A stretch of DNA of 64,000 nt, taken from PALSA-270 sp963770915 (lineage in GTDB: Bacteria; Acidobacteriota; Terriglobia; Terriglobales; Acidobacteriaceae). This document shows positions 16,734-25,475 of this stretch, in pieces. The notes beneath the pieces are model-generated. The model was given only the letters and a program-made list of their open reading frames with translations. It had not been told where the DNA came from and did no database searches. Numbering within the stretch: position 1 is the stretch's first letter; the number at the start of each line of letters is the position of its first letter. The stretch spans positions 1-64,000 of the forward strand of contig CAVYRG010000001.1 of NCBI GenBank assembly GCA_963770915.1. Direction: 5' to 3'. A program made the position numbers and the translations under genes.

Positions 16734-18248
16734 TTACCGGCGCCCCGGCACTTTCGACCCGTCAAAACTGTTTTTATCGAGGAATGGCTTCGGCTGAGTC
16801 GGAAGCGCTGGCGGCTCGGCGTCCGGCGAAATCCGCCGCACCGTACAAAGAACCATCAATTCCGTCTTGCTCTTTTGCAGATTCTTGCTCTTAAACAAAT
16901 TCCCGATGATGGGAAGGTCCCCAAGGCCGGGGAATTTGTTCACCAGACTGGTAACGCGATTGTCCATCAGTCCGGCGATCACGAAACTCTGGCCATCCTG
17001 CAGCTCAAATTCGGTTTCCGCTCGCCGTGTGCTGATGGCCGGTATATTGAAGCCGGAAACGGTTAAGCCATTGGTAAAGTCGAGGGTGCTTACTTCCGGC
17101 GCCACCTTCAGATGGATGTTGCCGTTCGGCATGATGACGGGCGTGAATTCCAGTTGTACGCCAAAATTTTTGAATTGAATGGTGACCGCACTGAAGCCCT
17201 GCCCGGGCTGAACCACCGGGAAGGGAAACTGCCCACCCGCGAGGAAACTCGCCTCTTTGCCGTTCACCGCAATCAAGTTCGGCTCGGCCAGAATTTGCAG
17301 CAAATTTCTCTGCTCCAGCGCGCGGATCACAGCGCCGAAGTTGATGTCGCGGCGGAACAGAAAAAGGTTGAGCGCATCGTTGATGCCGATTGTTGGAGGG
17401 GTCGCCGCCGTACTAGTCGTGGTTGTGCCGCCGGCCGTTGCCGTGCTCGCGGTCGTGGTATTGACTTGAAAGCCGCCGAACTGCTGGGTCGTGAGCGTTC
17501 CCGTCGTTGTTCCTCCGACCAGGGGCGCAAAGAAATTCACGCCCAGTTGCTCCACCGCCGATCGATCCACTTCGGCGAACTTGACTTCCAGCAGAACTTC
17601 CTGGGCTCCCACCGGCCCAAATGTCAGTACGTTGACCACGTTCTTGGAATAGGCCTCTGCGATCAGGCCGGCGCGTTTAGCGACATCTTCAGTCGAGACG
17701 TGGCCGGCGAGCACAATCGCCGAACGCGAGGGCGAGACCGTGATCTGCTCATCCGGGAAGACACGCTTTTCCTCCTCCGCGCAGGCGGTGACATCCACAT
17801 CCACGCGCAAATCGAAGCTGCGAGAGCGCTCGAGTTCATCCCAAATCAGCAACGAGACTTCGCCGGCGGAGCGGCCATGCACCAGAATCTGCGTCGGCGT
17901 GACCACTTGTACCTCAGCCACGGTGGGATCGGTGACAGAGACTCGCTTGAGCCGCTCGGTGGTGTTGATGAGCAGAGATTTCCCGACCATCACTCGCAGT
18001 GGCGCGGCGGATTGTGCTTCTCCCTGAGTCACTGGCGTTGCAGTCGTCGGCGAGGGTTCCGCCGTCTGCTCCGGGACGGGAGGCGGTTCCGGAGCCGCGG
18101 TTGCCGGAGCCTGCGCAGGGGGTGTACCCGGCTGTGCTTGCGAATAGGCGGCGCAGTTGGCTGCGACCATCAATCCGATGGCTAACACTGATCGCAAACC
18201 CGCGCCGATTTTGATTCTTAATTTCACGCCACTGCAAGAGATCGACAT
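16734..18248 (-). CDS. cpaC: Tad pilus outer-membrane secretin CpaC/RcpA
   Basis: A 504-residue secretin that forms the outer-membrane channel of the Flp pilus. It has an N-terminal export signal (GLRSVLAIGLMVAANCAAYSQA) and a Pro-rich stretch. The N-terminal pilus/secretin domain (PLRVMVGKSLLINTTERLKR, EVQVVTPTQILVHG) and a BON-like part (VSPSRSAIVLAGHVSTEDVA) come next. The secretin core follows (EVLLEVKFAEVDRSAVEQLG; LEFTPVIMPNGNIHLKVAPE; IPAISTRRAETEFELQDGQS; GLMDNRVTSLVNKFPGLGDL, then PIIGNLFKS). Between them lies a Thr/Ala-rich loop (TGTLTTQQFGGFQVNTT). The C-terminus is Pro/Asp-rich. It follows cpaB by 32 bp. Confidence 0.95.
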   Translation of the reverse strand: MSISCSGVKLRIKIGAGLRSVLAIGLMVAANCAAYSQAQPGTPPAQAPATAAPEPPPVPEQTAEPSPTTATPVTQGEAQSAAPLRVMVGKSLLINTTERLKRVSVTDPTVAEVQVVTPTQILVHGRSAGEVSLLIWDELERSRSFDLRVDVDVTACAEEEKRVFPDEQITVSPSRSAIVLAGHVSTEDVAKRAGLIAEAYSKNVVNVLTFGPVGAQEVLLEVKFAEVDRSAVEQLGVNFFAPLVGGTTTGTLTTQQFGGFQVNTTTASTATAGGTTTTSTAATPPTIGINDALNLFLFRRDINFGAVIRALEQRNLLQILAEPNLIAVNGKEASFLAGGQFPFPVVQPGQGFSAVTIQFKNFGVQLEFTPVIMPNGNIHLKVAPEVSTLDFTNGLTVSGFNIPAISTRRAETEFELQDGQSFVIAGLMDNRVTSLVNKFPGLGDLPIIGNLFKSKNLQKSKTELMVLCTVRRISPDAEPPALPTQPKPFLDKNSFDGSKVPGRR

Positions 18249-18280
18249 TTCCGCTTACCTCAGAACCCCGGGAGTCGCCT

Positions 18281-19117
18281 TCAAAATTTCGTTGTTTCCT
18301 TCTTGCTGCCCTGAATCACTTCAACCGTATAAGGCGGAGGCGGCGCTGGCGCCTGCAAAATGGGAGTGTGCCTGACCGCTACCGTCTTCGGTTTCGGAGT
18401 CGCAGGCGGGGCGCCCCCGCGATACAGCGCGCCGGAACTCACGCCCGCCATTTGTTGCTGCTTGGTGTCCAAAGGATTACGCAGAGACAGCTGGATGCGG
18501 CCCTCACTGCTGGCCAGAGCCAGTTTTTGCGCGTCGTCTGGAGAAACCAGTAGCGTGATCACCGGAGCTTGTTGGGGCTCGCCACTAGCATTGCGCTCCA
18601 GGGTATGACCGGTCGCGATGACCGCCACGTTTTCCAGCACGGTCGTCGTCTGCTGTTCGCCGCCTCCGCCAGGATTGCCCGTCAACATGACGTCGACATG
18701 CGTCCCCGGTATGACGAACCCGGCGACCGACACCACATCGTTGACTCTTACCGAGACCGCGCGCATGCCGGGCGGAATCAGAGACGGTAGGCCGAATCCA
18801 GCCTCTTCCCCAGCCAATTTACTTGGCAGGATGAATTCCCCTTTTGAGATCGGTTGCACGACGCCACGCCCTATGACCTGCGACATAAGACGATAAGTAT
18901 TTGGCGGCAGGTCCCCGTCCGGCAAGCGGACCACTTTTACGTCATGATCTTCAATCTTTGCACCCACCTGCAGATCGTCGGCAGCAACGACCACGTCCTT
19001 GCCAGGACGGTTGTCTGTTGTTTCGCTGGCTTTCAGATTCTTGTAGACAAAGAAACTCACAAAGGCGCCCAACGCCAGCGCAATGGCGCCAATCAGCAAA
19101 AGCCGCGTACGATTCAT
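18281..19117 (-). CDS. cpaB: Tad pilus assembly protein CpaB/RcpC
   Basis: A 278-residue protein with one N-terminal membrane helix (LLLIGAIALALGAFVSFFVY) and a SAF-type domain (VVAADDLQVGAKIEDHDVKV; PISKGEFILPSKLAG). The CpaB family sequence RAVSVRVNDVVSVAGFVIPG and THVDVMLTG follows. It assists secretin assembly at the outer membrane. The C-terminal tail is Pro-rich (APAPPPPYTVEVIQG). The start at 19117 has GAGGAG upstream; an in-frame GTG/ATG at 19138 is less likely. It lies about 100 bp downstream of flp. Confidence 0.93.
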   Translation of the reverse strand: MNRTRLLLIGAIALALGAFVSFFVYKNLKASETTDNRPGKDVVVAADDLQVGAKIEDHDVKVVRLPDGDLPPNTYRLMSQVIGRGVVQPISKGEFILPSKLAGEEAGFGLPSLIPPGMRAVSVRVNDVVSVAGFVIPGTHVDVMLTGNPGGGGEQQTTTVLENVAVIATGHTLERNASGEPQQAPVITLLVSPDDAQKLALASSEGRIQLSLRNPLDTKQQQMAGVSSGALYRGGAPPATPKPKTVAVRHTPILQAPAPPPPYTVEVIQGSKKETTKF

Positions 19118-19216
19118 CGCTGCTCCTCGAAACCGCAATCACAAGCGGGCTACGGCACAGAACGCAATCCGAAGACTTGTCCGCCACTCCGCCACTTTAT
19201 CGGTGGAACCGTGGTG

Positions 19217-19384
19217 CTACTGCTGGATCGCACTCGCAACCGACGAGAAGACGTTATTGGCGTTGGAGCCAATTAGCCGGATTGTGCCCACGACGATCAC
19301 CAGGATCACCGCCAGCATCACCGCGTATTCCGCGATGTCTTGCCCTTCATCCCCTCGCCATAACTTGTTGAGAAGATTCCTCAT
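19217..19384 (-). CDS. flp: Flp-type pilin
   Basis: A 55-codon gene that opens the Tad operon. The protein reads MRNLLNKLWRGDEGQD, then IAEYAVMLAVILVIVVGTI, and ends VFSSVASAIQQ. This is the Flp pattern: a short basic leader, a Gly at position 14 as predicted prepilin cleavage site, an Ile-Ala-Glu-Tyr motif right after it, and a long hydrophobic helix. AGGAGG sits 8 nt upstream of the ATG at 19384. Stop at 19217-19219. It is the likely structural subunit of the pilus. No TadV/CpaA prepilin peptidase, TadE/F or TadD is in the window, so these must be elsewhere. Confidence 0.93.
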   Translation of the reverse strand: MRNLLNKLWRGDEGQDIAEYAVMLAVILVIVVGTIRLIGSNANNVFSSVASAIQQ

Positions 19385-19879
19385 CTGGGATTCCTCCTGC
19401 GGGAAACAGGCCCGAGAACGTAGCTTCCCGAACCCCTCCGTGCAATTCGGTGCGCACTCCTACCTGTGCATGGCAAGTTTGTCGCAAACATCTAAAAGCA
19501 TTGGATTTCGGTGGATACCCAGAGGCAACCCTCGAATTCCTAATCACATCATACCCCGGCCTGTCTTCACTGAGTGAGAACAATTTGTTGCACACTTAGG
19601 ACACCGTTATGCCTTCGTTTATACGACTTGGCAAGAAATTACGTACCATGATTCCGCCAATTCGCCCACCCCGGGAATTGCCTCTTCTGATTCCGGGTGT
19701 CGCGGTCGCAGGCAGCACCCCCCGGGAGGCTCTGTTGTTTGGCCCGAGACCAACCAGTCCGCCATTGTACTCGCCGATAAGTGTGTTATCAGCGCGAGAA
19801 CCAATAGGCGTTAAACCCAACCAGGGCGACATGACCCTAAATCACCGGTGCCAGCATGCGTTCATTGGAGAGTAATGTG
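19385..19879. other. upstream region of the Tad operon, no gene seen
   Basis: This stretch between flp and the GT-C-like gene has no reading frame I would call a gene. It should contain the Tad promoter, but I found no convincing sigma70 or sigma54 site in the minus orientation. The composition includes the GC-rich runs CACCCCGGGAATTG (19667) and ACCCCCCGGGAGG (19718). Confidence 0.5.
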
Positions 19880-21358
19880 TCACTCGCTCTGATCTGCCCA
19901 GGGGCTGCGGGTCAGTACCACTGCCTGCGAATCCCCGTAAACTTCCTTCCACTCCGGCAGGGACCTTAGGGCGGTTGCCAATGCGCTATTGGGGGGAAGC
20001 AGAACCGTGCGGATGCGCCAGGCGCGCAGGGGAGTCGCCCAGTCACCGGTTAAACCGTATGTAGCCGCGAAGCGGTTCATGAACGAATCGCCATACAGGT
20101 CCGCACGGCCATCGATATAAACGCCATAGCCGGGATATAGCCTCCAAACCAGATAACCGCCCCAGTCGTAGTAGTTGAACAGAGGCCCCGGAAGCTGGTG
20201 CGTTGCAAGGAAGTTGACTGCTGCAATGGGGAATCGGGCAGCCTCCGCATTTGCCTGGCTGCGCAATACGTGCTGCACATGTGCTGCGGCATAGACAGCC
20301 ACGGCCACAAGGACAATGGCGTTCAAACCAGCTTTGGCAACAAAGGACAAACCCGCAGAACTTTGCACCTGCGAACAATGTTCTGGTCGCAGAGTCGCCA
20401 GGGCTGCGTCCAGCAATTCGCTAAGTACAGGCGCCGCCACAATGGCGTAGATCGCCAAGTGCCGGACCGAATACAGTCCCATGCACATCGTCACCAGCAG
20501 CAACGCAAGCGAACTGGGGCGGAGTCGGCGCGGAGCCCATGCGACCGCGGCCACGCTGGCCAGGATCATCAACATGGCTGGCCAATACTGCGGCTGGTGG
20601 AAATCGGGAGAGAACCACTCCGCGATATGGAGCCGCATGGCTGGCGAGTGGAGCGTGGCCAGCGGATACCCGTACATTTTGAACCCGTACGGATTCAGAG
20701 GCACCAAAGCCAATGAGACTGCCAGAACCAGAGCCAGCCTTTTGATACGGAGCACGGCTTGGGCCCAATTCTCGAAGCCCAGGGACGCATCGAGCGCGTG
20801 CCCAGCTAGCGCCCATAAGACCAACGCAATTCCGACCGCGTAGCCCGCATGCAGGTTCACCCAGAGCAGCACAATGGGCGGAATCCACCAAACCACATGC
20901 GGGCGCTTGGCGGAGGCATCGAGAATCAGAAGAAATAAACTGATCAGCAGCAGCGAGAGGATTTGCGGGCGGACGCCCCAAATGGGCGCCGAGGCCAGAG
21001 CCGCCAACGCTGTGACCAGCACGCCGAGCGCGGTGCGTCCCGGGCATCGCCAAAACGCCAACAAGAAAACGCAAGCCGTGATGCTGGCAAAGGTGACAAT
21101 CAATCCAGCCCACCCGGCGGCTCGATAGAGGCAGAAAATGAAAACATCGGAGAGCCACTCGTGATTCACCCAAGGCTGGCCATACCGCGTGAATGAATAG
21201 GGGTCAGCGTGAAAGACGGCGTGATTTTGCAGAATCAGTTGGCCCGTGCGCAGGTGCCACCAGACGTCAGGATCGGTCACGCGCTGGGCCGCCATGGCGA
21301 ACAGGCCGAGGGCGAGAATGAAAACCAGAACCCAGCGGGTCTCAAGTAGTCGATTCAC
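19880..21358 (-). CDS. multi-pass GT-C-like membrane protein (paralogue of 8315-9880)
   Basis: The 492-residue protein has about ten membrane segments and the same series of motifs as the 8315 gene. DPDVWWHLRTGQLIL near residue 28 is the acidic loop typical of GT-C glycosyltransferases. LLWVNLHAGY, PLNPYGFKMY and EWFSPDFHQPQ follow. The soluble C-terminus has DWGGYLVWRLYP and IDGRADLYG. The acidic WWHLR loop is in the place where GT39/PMT enzymes hold the lipid-linked donor, but substrate is unknown. It is divergent from the 21452 gene and transcribed toward the Tad operon. Confidence 0.75.
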   Translation of the reverse strand: MNRLLETRWVLVFILALGLFAMAAQRVTDPDVWWHLRTGQLILQNHAVFHADPYSFTRYGQPWVNHEWLSDVFIFCLYRAAGWAGLIVTFASITACVFLLAFWRCPGRTALGVLVTALAALASAPIWGVRPQILSLLLISLFLLILDASAKRPHVVWWIPPIVLLWVNLHAGYAVGIALVLWALAGHALDASLGFENWAQAVLRIKRLALVLAVSLALVPLNPYGFKMYGYPLATLHSPAMRLHIAEWFSPDFHQPQYWPAMLMILASVAAVAWAPRRLRPSSLALLLVTMCMGLYSVRHLAIYAIVAAPVLSELLDAALATLRPEHCSQVQSSAGLSFVAKAGLNAIVLVAVAVYAAAHVQHVLRSQANAEAARFPIAAVNFLATHQLPGPLFNYYDWGGYLVWRLYPGYGVYIDGRADLYGDSFMNRFAATYGLTGDWATPLRAWRIRTVLLPPNSALATALRSLPEWKEVYGDSQAVVLTRSPWADQSE

Positions 21359-21451
21359 GGCGAACGTGGATCATACCGCGACCCACAAGCGATATAGAAC
21401 TGTTCCCGGCGGAAAGCATAGAGTAAGGTCGAAAGCCGTTTGTCGACTCCG

Positions 21452-22696
21452 ATGAACACCAACCCAAAGTTCCGAATCACCTTGGCCGCTTTCCTTCTGA
21501 CCATGGTCTTCCTCAACGCCGACGTTCTTTGGCGCGCGTGGTGGCAGGTGGTGGCGGGCTATCCGGATTTCAGCATTTTCTACAGTGCCGCATTAATTCT
21601 GCGGCGCGGCGAAGGCAAGAACCTCTACGACAATCAGTTGCAGTTGCAGGTTCAGCGTGAGTTTGCCACCGCCGCGCAAAGTCGGCTGGCTCCGTTGCCC
21701 TACAACCACCCGCCATTTGAGGCGGTTCCGTTCATACCTCTGACTTACTTGTCGTATCTTCACGCCTACGGAGTGTGGGCTGCAATCAATCTGATTCTTC
21801 TGGCAGGGATTGTTTGGTTTTTGCACCGAACTGCGCCGTGCCTGTACTCGACCCTGCCGTGGCTTCCCATGCTCGCGGCACTGGCTTTTTTCCCCATCGC
21901 CTACGCCGTCATGCAGGGGCAGGACTCGATTCTCCTGCTGGCTCTCTATGCTCTGGCTTATTGGTCGTTTCGCCGCGGTCGCGACCTCGAGGCGGGCGCA
22001 TGGCTTGGCTTGGGCCTGTTCAAGTTCCACCTGGTTTTGCCTTTTGTCTTCATCCTGCTGCTGCGCCGCCGGCTGCGCGCGGTTTGGGGAACTGCGCTCA
22101 GCGGATGCCTGGTGGGGCTCGTCTCCTTGATATTGGTAGGATGGAGAGAACTGCTCTTTTATCCCCGCTACGCCTGGCAAGTCAATCGCCAAGCTCTCCT
22201 CCGCGTGATCGTGCCGGAAAACATGCCGAATCTGCGCGGACTGCTGACCTCCTGGTCCTGGGCGCATTCAGTCTCACCTTGGCCGCAACTTATTTTGGCC
22301 GCCGCGTCGCTGATGTTGCTGTTTTGGGCGGCATGGCAATGGCAGCCGCAAGATCTCAGCAACCTCACTGCCTGGAATAACGGATTTTCCATTGCCATGA
22401 TCGCGACGTTTCTGGTGAGCTACCACGTTTACAATCAAGACATGAGCATGCTTTTCCTGCCGCTGCTCCTTCTGTTCGATCGCCTGCTGCAGACTACACC
22501 CGAAGGCTGGCGCAAAATCGCCCTCAAAGCCACCTTGCTAATGATGTTTTTCACTCCCCTTTATCTCGCGCTCACCTTGCATTTTGAGCAGCAACATTTG
22601 TTCGCGTTGGTTCTGCTTGGGTTGGCCATGAGCTTGGCAGGGTGGAGCGTTTCCCTGAACCGTGACGCAGAAGCGGAAGGCTTAGCCCGGCCCTGA
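21452..22696 (+). CDS. GT87/DUF2029-like membrane glycosyltransferase
   Basis: The 414-residue integral membrane protein resembles the DUF2029/GT87 family. It has a DFSIFYSAALILRRGEGKNL loop close to the N-terminus (catalytic Asp candidate in DFSIFY), then LYDNQLQLQ. NHPPFEAVPFIPLTYLSYLH follows the second segment. A later segment is LGLFKFHLVLPFVFILLLRR. These are positions conserved in polyprenyl-phosphate-sugar-dependent enzymes of the GT-C superfamily. The start at 21452 is preferred to the TTG at 21440 four codons upstream. Substrate is unknown. It belongs to the cluster of membrane glycosyltransferase-like genes between 19880 and 26762. Confidence 0.75.
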   Translation: MNTNPKFRITLAAFLLTMVFLNADVLWRAWWQVVAGYPDFSIFYSAALILRRGEGKNLYDNQLQLQVQREFATAAQSRLAPLPYNHPPFEAVPFIPLTYLSYLHAYGVWAAINLILLAGIVWFLHRTAPCLYSTLPWLPMLAALAFFPIAYAVMQGQDSILLLALYALAYWSFRRGRDLEAGAWLGLGLFKFHLVLPFVFILLLRRRLRAVWGTALSGCLVGLVSLILVGWRELLFYPRYAWQVNRQALLRVIVPENMPNLRGLLTSWSWAHSVSPWPQLILAAASLMLLFWAAWQWQPQDLSNLTAWNNGFSIAMIATFLVSYHVYNQDMSMLFLPLLLLFDRLLQTTPEGWRKIALKATLLMMFFTPLYLALTLHFEQQHLFALVLLGLAMSLAGWSVSLNRDAEAEGLARP

Positions 22697-22749
22697 CTGG
22701 GAAAAAACGCGACCAGCAGAACAGAACTCTCACAGGGAACGACGATTCG

Positions 22750-24087
22750 TTAGACGAGCTTCGCTGGCGTCAAAGCAGGCCCTCGGGTTAGGCGCTTCCC
22801 CAATTCCAACAGGGATGGGATCAGGATCGCGAACAAGGTCAACACTCCCAGCGGAAACACCAGAATCGTGCTAAGTGGAAGCAGCCAGTATTCTCGCAGG
22901 CGGTCCACGCCCACCAGCGGGTCGAGCGCCAGATAGACAAGCGAACCAATCCACGGCCACACTAACAGGCTGAGCACGCCGACCAAGCCAAGGCGCACTG
23001 CCCGGCCTGCGCCCCATAGTTCCTGCGCATTCTTCGCCAGCCAAAAGACCGCGGGCACAAGCACAATCTGGCTCGTGGGATACATGGTTGGAATTACGAC
23101 CACCGTCAGGGCGAGTACGAGGCAGAACCCAAACTGGAAGCGGGTGGAATCAGCCGGTTCATGCCGCATCTTCCAGGCCGCTGCCGCGACTGCCAGTACG
23201 AGTCCGATGCTGGCTATCGTCCCGCCTGCATTGGCAAACAAAAGCGCGAGGATGGAGAAATTGCCGGTGTAGCGCTGGTATGCTGCCAAGCCCGCCAGGA
23301 ATTCGCCGATCCATCCCGGCAAAAGTATCTCTGTTACTCCGACCAATAGCAGAAGGGTTACGGCAAAGCCCCAGACCAGGTTTTTCCGCGATCTCCATCC
23401 CGAAGCTGCCCACAGCAGGAGCCAAAGCGCGAGCGGAACGCATAGTTGCGGTTTACAGGTTGCGAGAGCTAGTAAGACGCCCGCCAGCCCGAGGCGACCG
23501 GAGGCGAGCGCCGCTCCCGCACCTGCCAGAAACGTGCCTGCGATAAGCCCCGGTTGCTGCAGATAAACACTCTCCAGAACCGGGAAATTCCCAAGGCTCA
23601 ACAGGACGAGCGCACCCAGGATTGGCCGGCTGCATCGCCAACCAAGCGTCGCCACCCACAGCAGGGCCGTTGCGATGGCAAGCAAGGGCATGAGCCAACG
23701 GAAAATACCCTCCACCGCCGAGAAGGGAAGCTTGACCGTGGGAGCCAAGACCAGGGTGAAATACAGAGGGTAAGCAAATCGGTTCTCGTTGCGGGCGTCC
23801 TTGGCGCTAACCGGGTGGCCATAGATCCAGCTTTGAATTTCGTGACTCACCTGTGCACTGTAGGGATCACGGTGGTGCAGAAGGAGTTCGTGCGAGGCAT
23901 ACCAGCTCTGGTAGAGGTCGGAAAAATGGACTTCTCCAGGCGGAGCCCAGACGCGATCGACAAAGAACCACATACTGAACGCCAGCACCGTCGCAAAAAA
24001 AAGCAGCAGCCGAGGCCGGCTCCTGATCCAGAAGAATGGATCAGCGCGCGACTTCTCTTCAGGGCCACATTCCTCTCGCGGCGGCAT
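22750..24087 (-). CDS. GT87/DUF2029-like membrane protein (paralogue of 25476-26762)
   Basis: The 445-residue multi-pass membrane protein shares many positions with the gene at 25476. Shared motifs are FSDLYQSWYASHELLLHHRD, PYSAQVSHEIQ, NRFAYPLY and LAPTVKLPFSAVEG. CKPQLCVPLALWLLLW and LLPGWIGEFLAGL also recur. The Asp in SDLY lies where GT87 enzymes have the catalytic Asp. Its N-terminal 25 residues are charged (MPPREECGPEEK). Start ATG at 24087 has no clear Shine-Dalgarno, so the start is uncertain. Neighbour 24154 is co-oriented 66 bp upstream. Substrate is unknown. Confidence 0.75.
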   Translation of the reverse strand: MPPREECGPEEKSRADPFFWIRSRPRLLLFFATVLAFSMWFFVDRVWAPPGEVHFSDLYQSWYASHELLLHHRDPYSAQVSHEIQSWIYGHPVSAKDARNENRFAYPLYFTLVLAPTVKLPFSAVEGIFRWLMPLLAIATALLWVATLGWRCSRPILGALVLLSLGNFPVLESVYLQQPGLIAGTFLAGAGAALASGRLGLAGVLLALATCKPQLCVPLALWLLLWAASGWRSRKNLVWGFAVTLLLLVGVTEILLPGWIGEFLAGLAAYQRYTGNFSILALLFANAGGTIASIGLVLAVAAAAWKMRHEPADSTRFQFGFCLVLALTVVVIPTMYPTSQIVLVPAVFWLAKNAQELWGAGRAVRLGLVGVLSLLVWPWIGSLVYLALDPLVGVDRLREYWLLPLSTILVFPLGVLTLFAILIPSLLELGKRLTRGPALTPAKLV

Positions 24088-24153
24088 GATGAAATTAAGG
24101 AAACGGGGAAGAACGCATTGTACATCGCACTACTTTGATCCCCGTGCTCAAAC

Positions 24154-25356
24154 TCAGGCAGGCTTTCGCGGCCAAGCCCGGCGCAGCCAACCAGGCGCAG
24201 GTCCCGCAAAAATATAGGCAGTCAGCAAGATCTCCAGTGGCTCGATCGGATGACGGTACGGGGCAAAATTGTGTGTGACGCAATAGACGAGAGGGAAGAC
24301 TGCCAGCATGGCGAGCCACATCCAAGCATTTCTGTCACGCCATAGCGCCAGAGCCGCTCCAAGCCATGCGAAGACGGCGACCAAAACCCAGGGAAAAATC
24401 GGATAGGGAATGTACCAGAATTGCTCCATGCGCAGAAGCGATCGCCTGAGAAAGCCAGCGGGATTGGCGCGGATGAATTGCTTGGCCGCATCAAAGTGCT
24501 CGTCCATGAAGCGCAGTTCTCCGAGCCGTGCATAGTCGCTAGGATCATTGTCAGGGAAGTCGCCTGAGAAATCGGCGGTTCCATGCATGCCAGGCCGGTT
24601 GCCGACCCAAAGTTCAAGTCCGAAATTGTCGCGGAGCGGAATAAATCGCCCCATCGCCACATAGTTCCTTATCGTCCAAGGAGTCAGCACGAGAAGAAAT
24701 CCCGCAACCCCGACCACTAATCGCGATAGGTGGAATTTCGTCCCTGCGAGCCAAATCCAGTAAATGCAAACAACCGTGAGCAGGGCGGGCTGAAGCAGCG
24801 CAAGAAATCCACAATAAACGCCGAGTTTGAACCATTTCCAGCCCGTCAGCGGCTTTCCCGGAATATACAAAAACAGAGCGCCCAGCCCGAGGGCGGCCAG
24901 ATAGGCGGACGTTAGGCTTACGGAGAATGCAACGGTGGTATACATCCACGGGAAAACCCAGAGCCACGCCGCCAACCTGCCGACCGCTTCGCTAAAGTGG
25001 CGTCTTCCCACCTGGTAGACAAGCACCGCCGTGAGCGCCCCCGCCAACACATTGACGATGACTGCGGCCCATGCCGCGGCCAGCGTATAGGTCCCGAATG
25101 CCCTAAAAATTCCAGCCAGAAGAATTGGGTATAGCGGAGGTTGTTGGGCAGTGGGTGCAATGGGCGCGCCAGCATAAGGCGATGAATAACCAAGACCGGA
25201 GATCAGCGCCGCGCCAATATGGGACGGCTCGTTTCGCGCGAAGAGCGAACCCGGACCGAGCTTTGACAGGAGGTAGGCCGTCCTCGCCATACGCGAGATA
25301 AACGCCGCTACGAAGATCAACTTCCGCGAAGACAGAACTCGATTGATCGTAGTCAA
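24154..25356 (-). CDS. GT39/ArnT-like membrane glycosyltransferase
   Basis: The roughly 400-residue multi-pass protein has the GT39 layout. ARNEPSHIGAALISGLGYSS near the N-terminus is followed by GAPIAPTAQQPPLYPILLAG, which contains the PPLYP motif typical of family 39. A series of hydrophobic segments follows. GNRPGMHGTADFSGDFPDND is an extracytoplasmic loop near residues 280-300. The start is uncertain. I chose TTG at 25356, just after a GGAAG-type site, which gives a sensible first membrane helix (KLIFVAAFISRMARTAYLLS). The frame is open to 25452. It is divergent from 25476. Confidence 0.7.
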   Translation of the reverse strand: MTTINRVLSSRKLIFVAAFISRMARTAYLLSKLGPGSLFARNEPSHIGAALISGLGYSSPYAGAPIAPTAQQPPLYPILLAGIFRAFGTYTLAAAWAAVIVNVLAGALTAVLVYQVGRRHFSEAVGRLAAWLWVFPWMYTTVAFSVSLTSAYLAALGLGALFLYIPGKPLTGWKWFKLGVYCGFLALLQPALLTVVCIYWIWLAGTKFHLSRLVVGVAGFLLVLTPWTIRNYVAMGRFIPLRDNFGLELWVGNRPGMHGTADFSGDFPDNDPSDYARLGELRFMDEHFDAAKQFIRANPAGFLRRSLLRMEQFWYIPYPIFPWVLVAVFAWLGAALALWRDRNAWMWLAMLAVFPLVYCVTHNFAPYRHPIEPLEILLTAYIFAGPAPGWLRRAWPRKPA

Positions 25357-25475
25357 CTTACGCTTCCGTACGCTGCCGGAGGGGGAGCAACTCGTCAGCT
25401 GCAAGCAAACTCGGCACCCGCCGTGCGCCCACAGGTGCCTAAGTTGTAGCATGGAGCGGCTTCTTGTGAATAACT

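Noticed and set aside
19471..19486. sigma54-like site TGGCAAGTTTGTCGCA near the start of the Tad operon
   Set aside because: It reads on the plus strand, away from the pilus genes, and departs from the consensus at the -12 element. No plus-strand gene follows until 21452.
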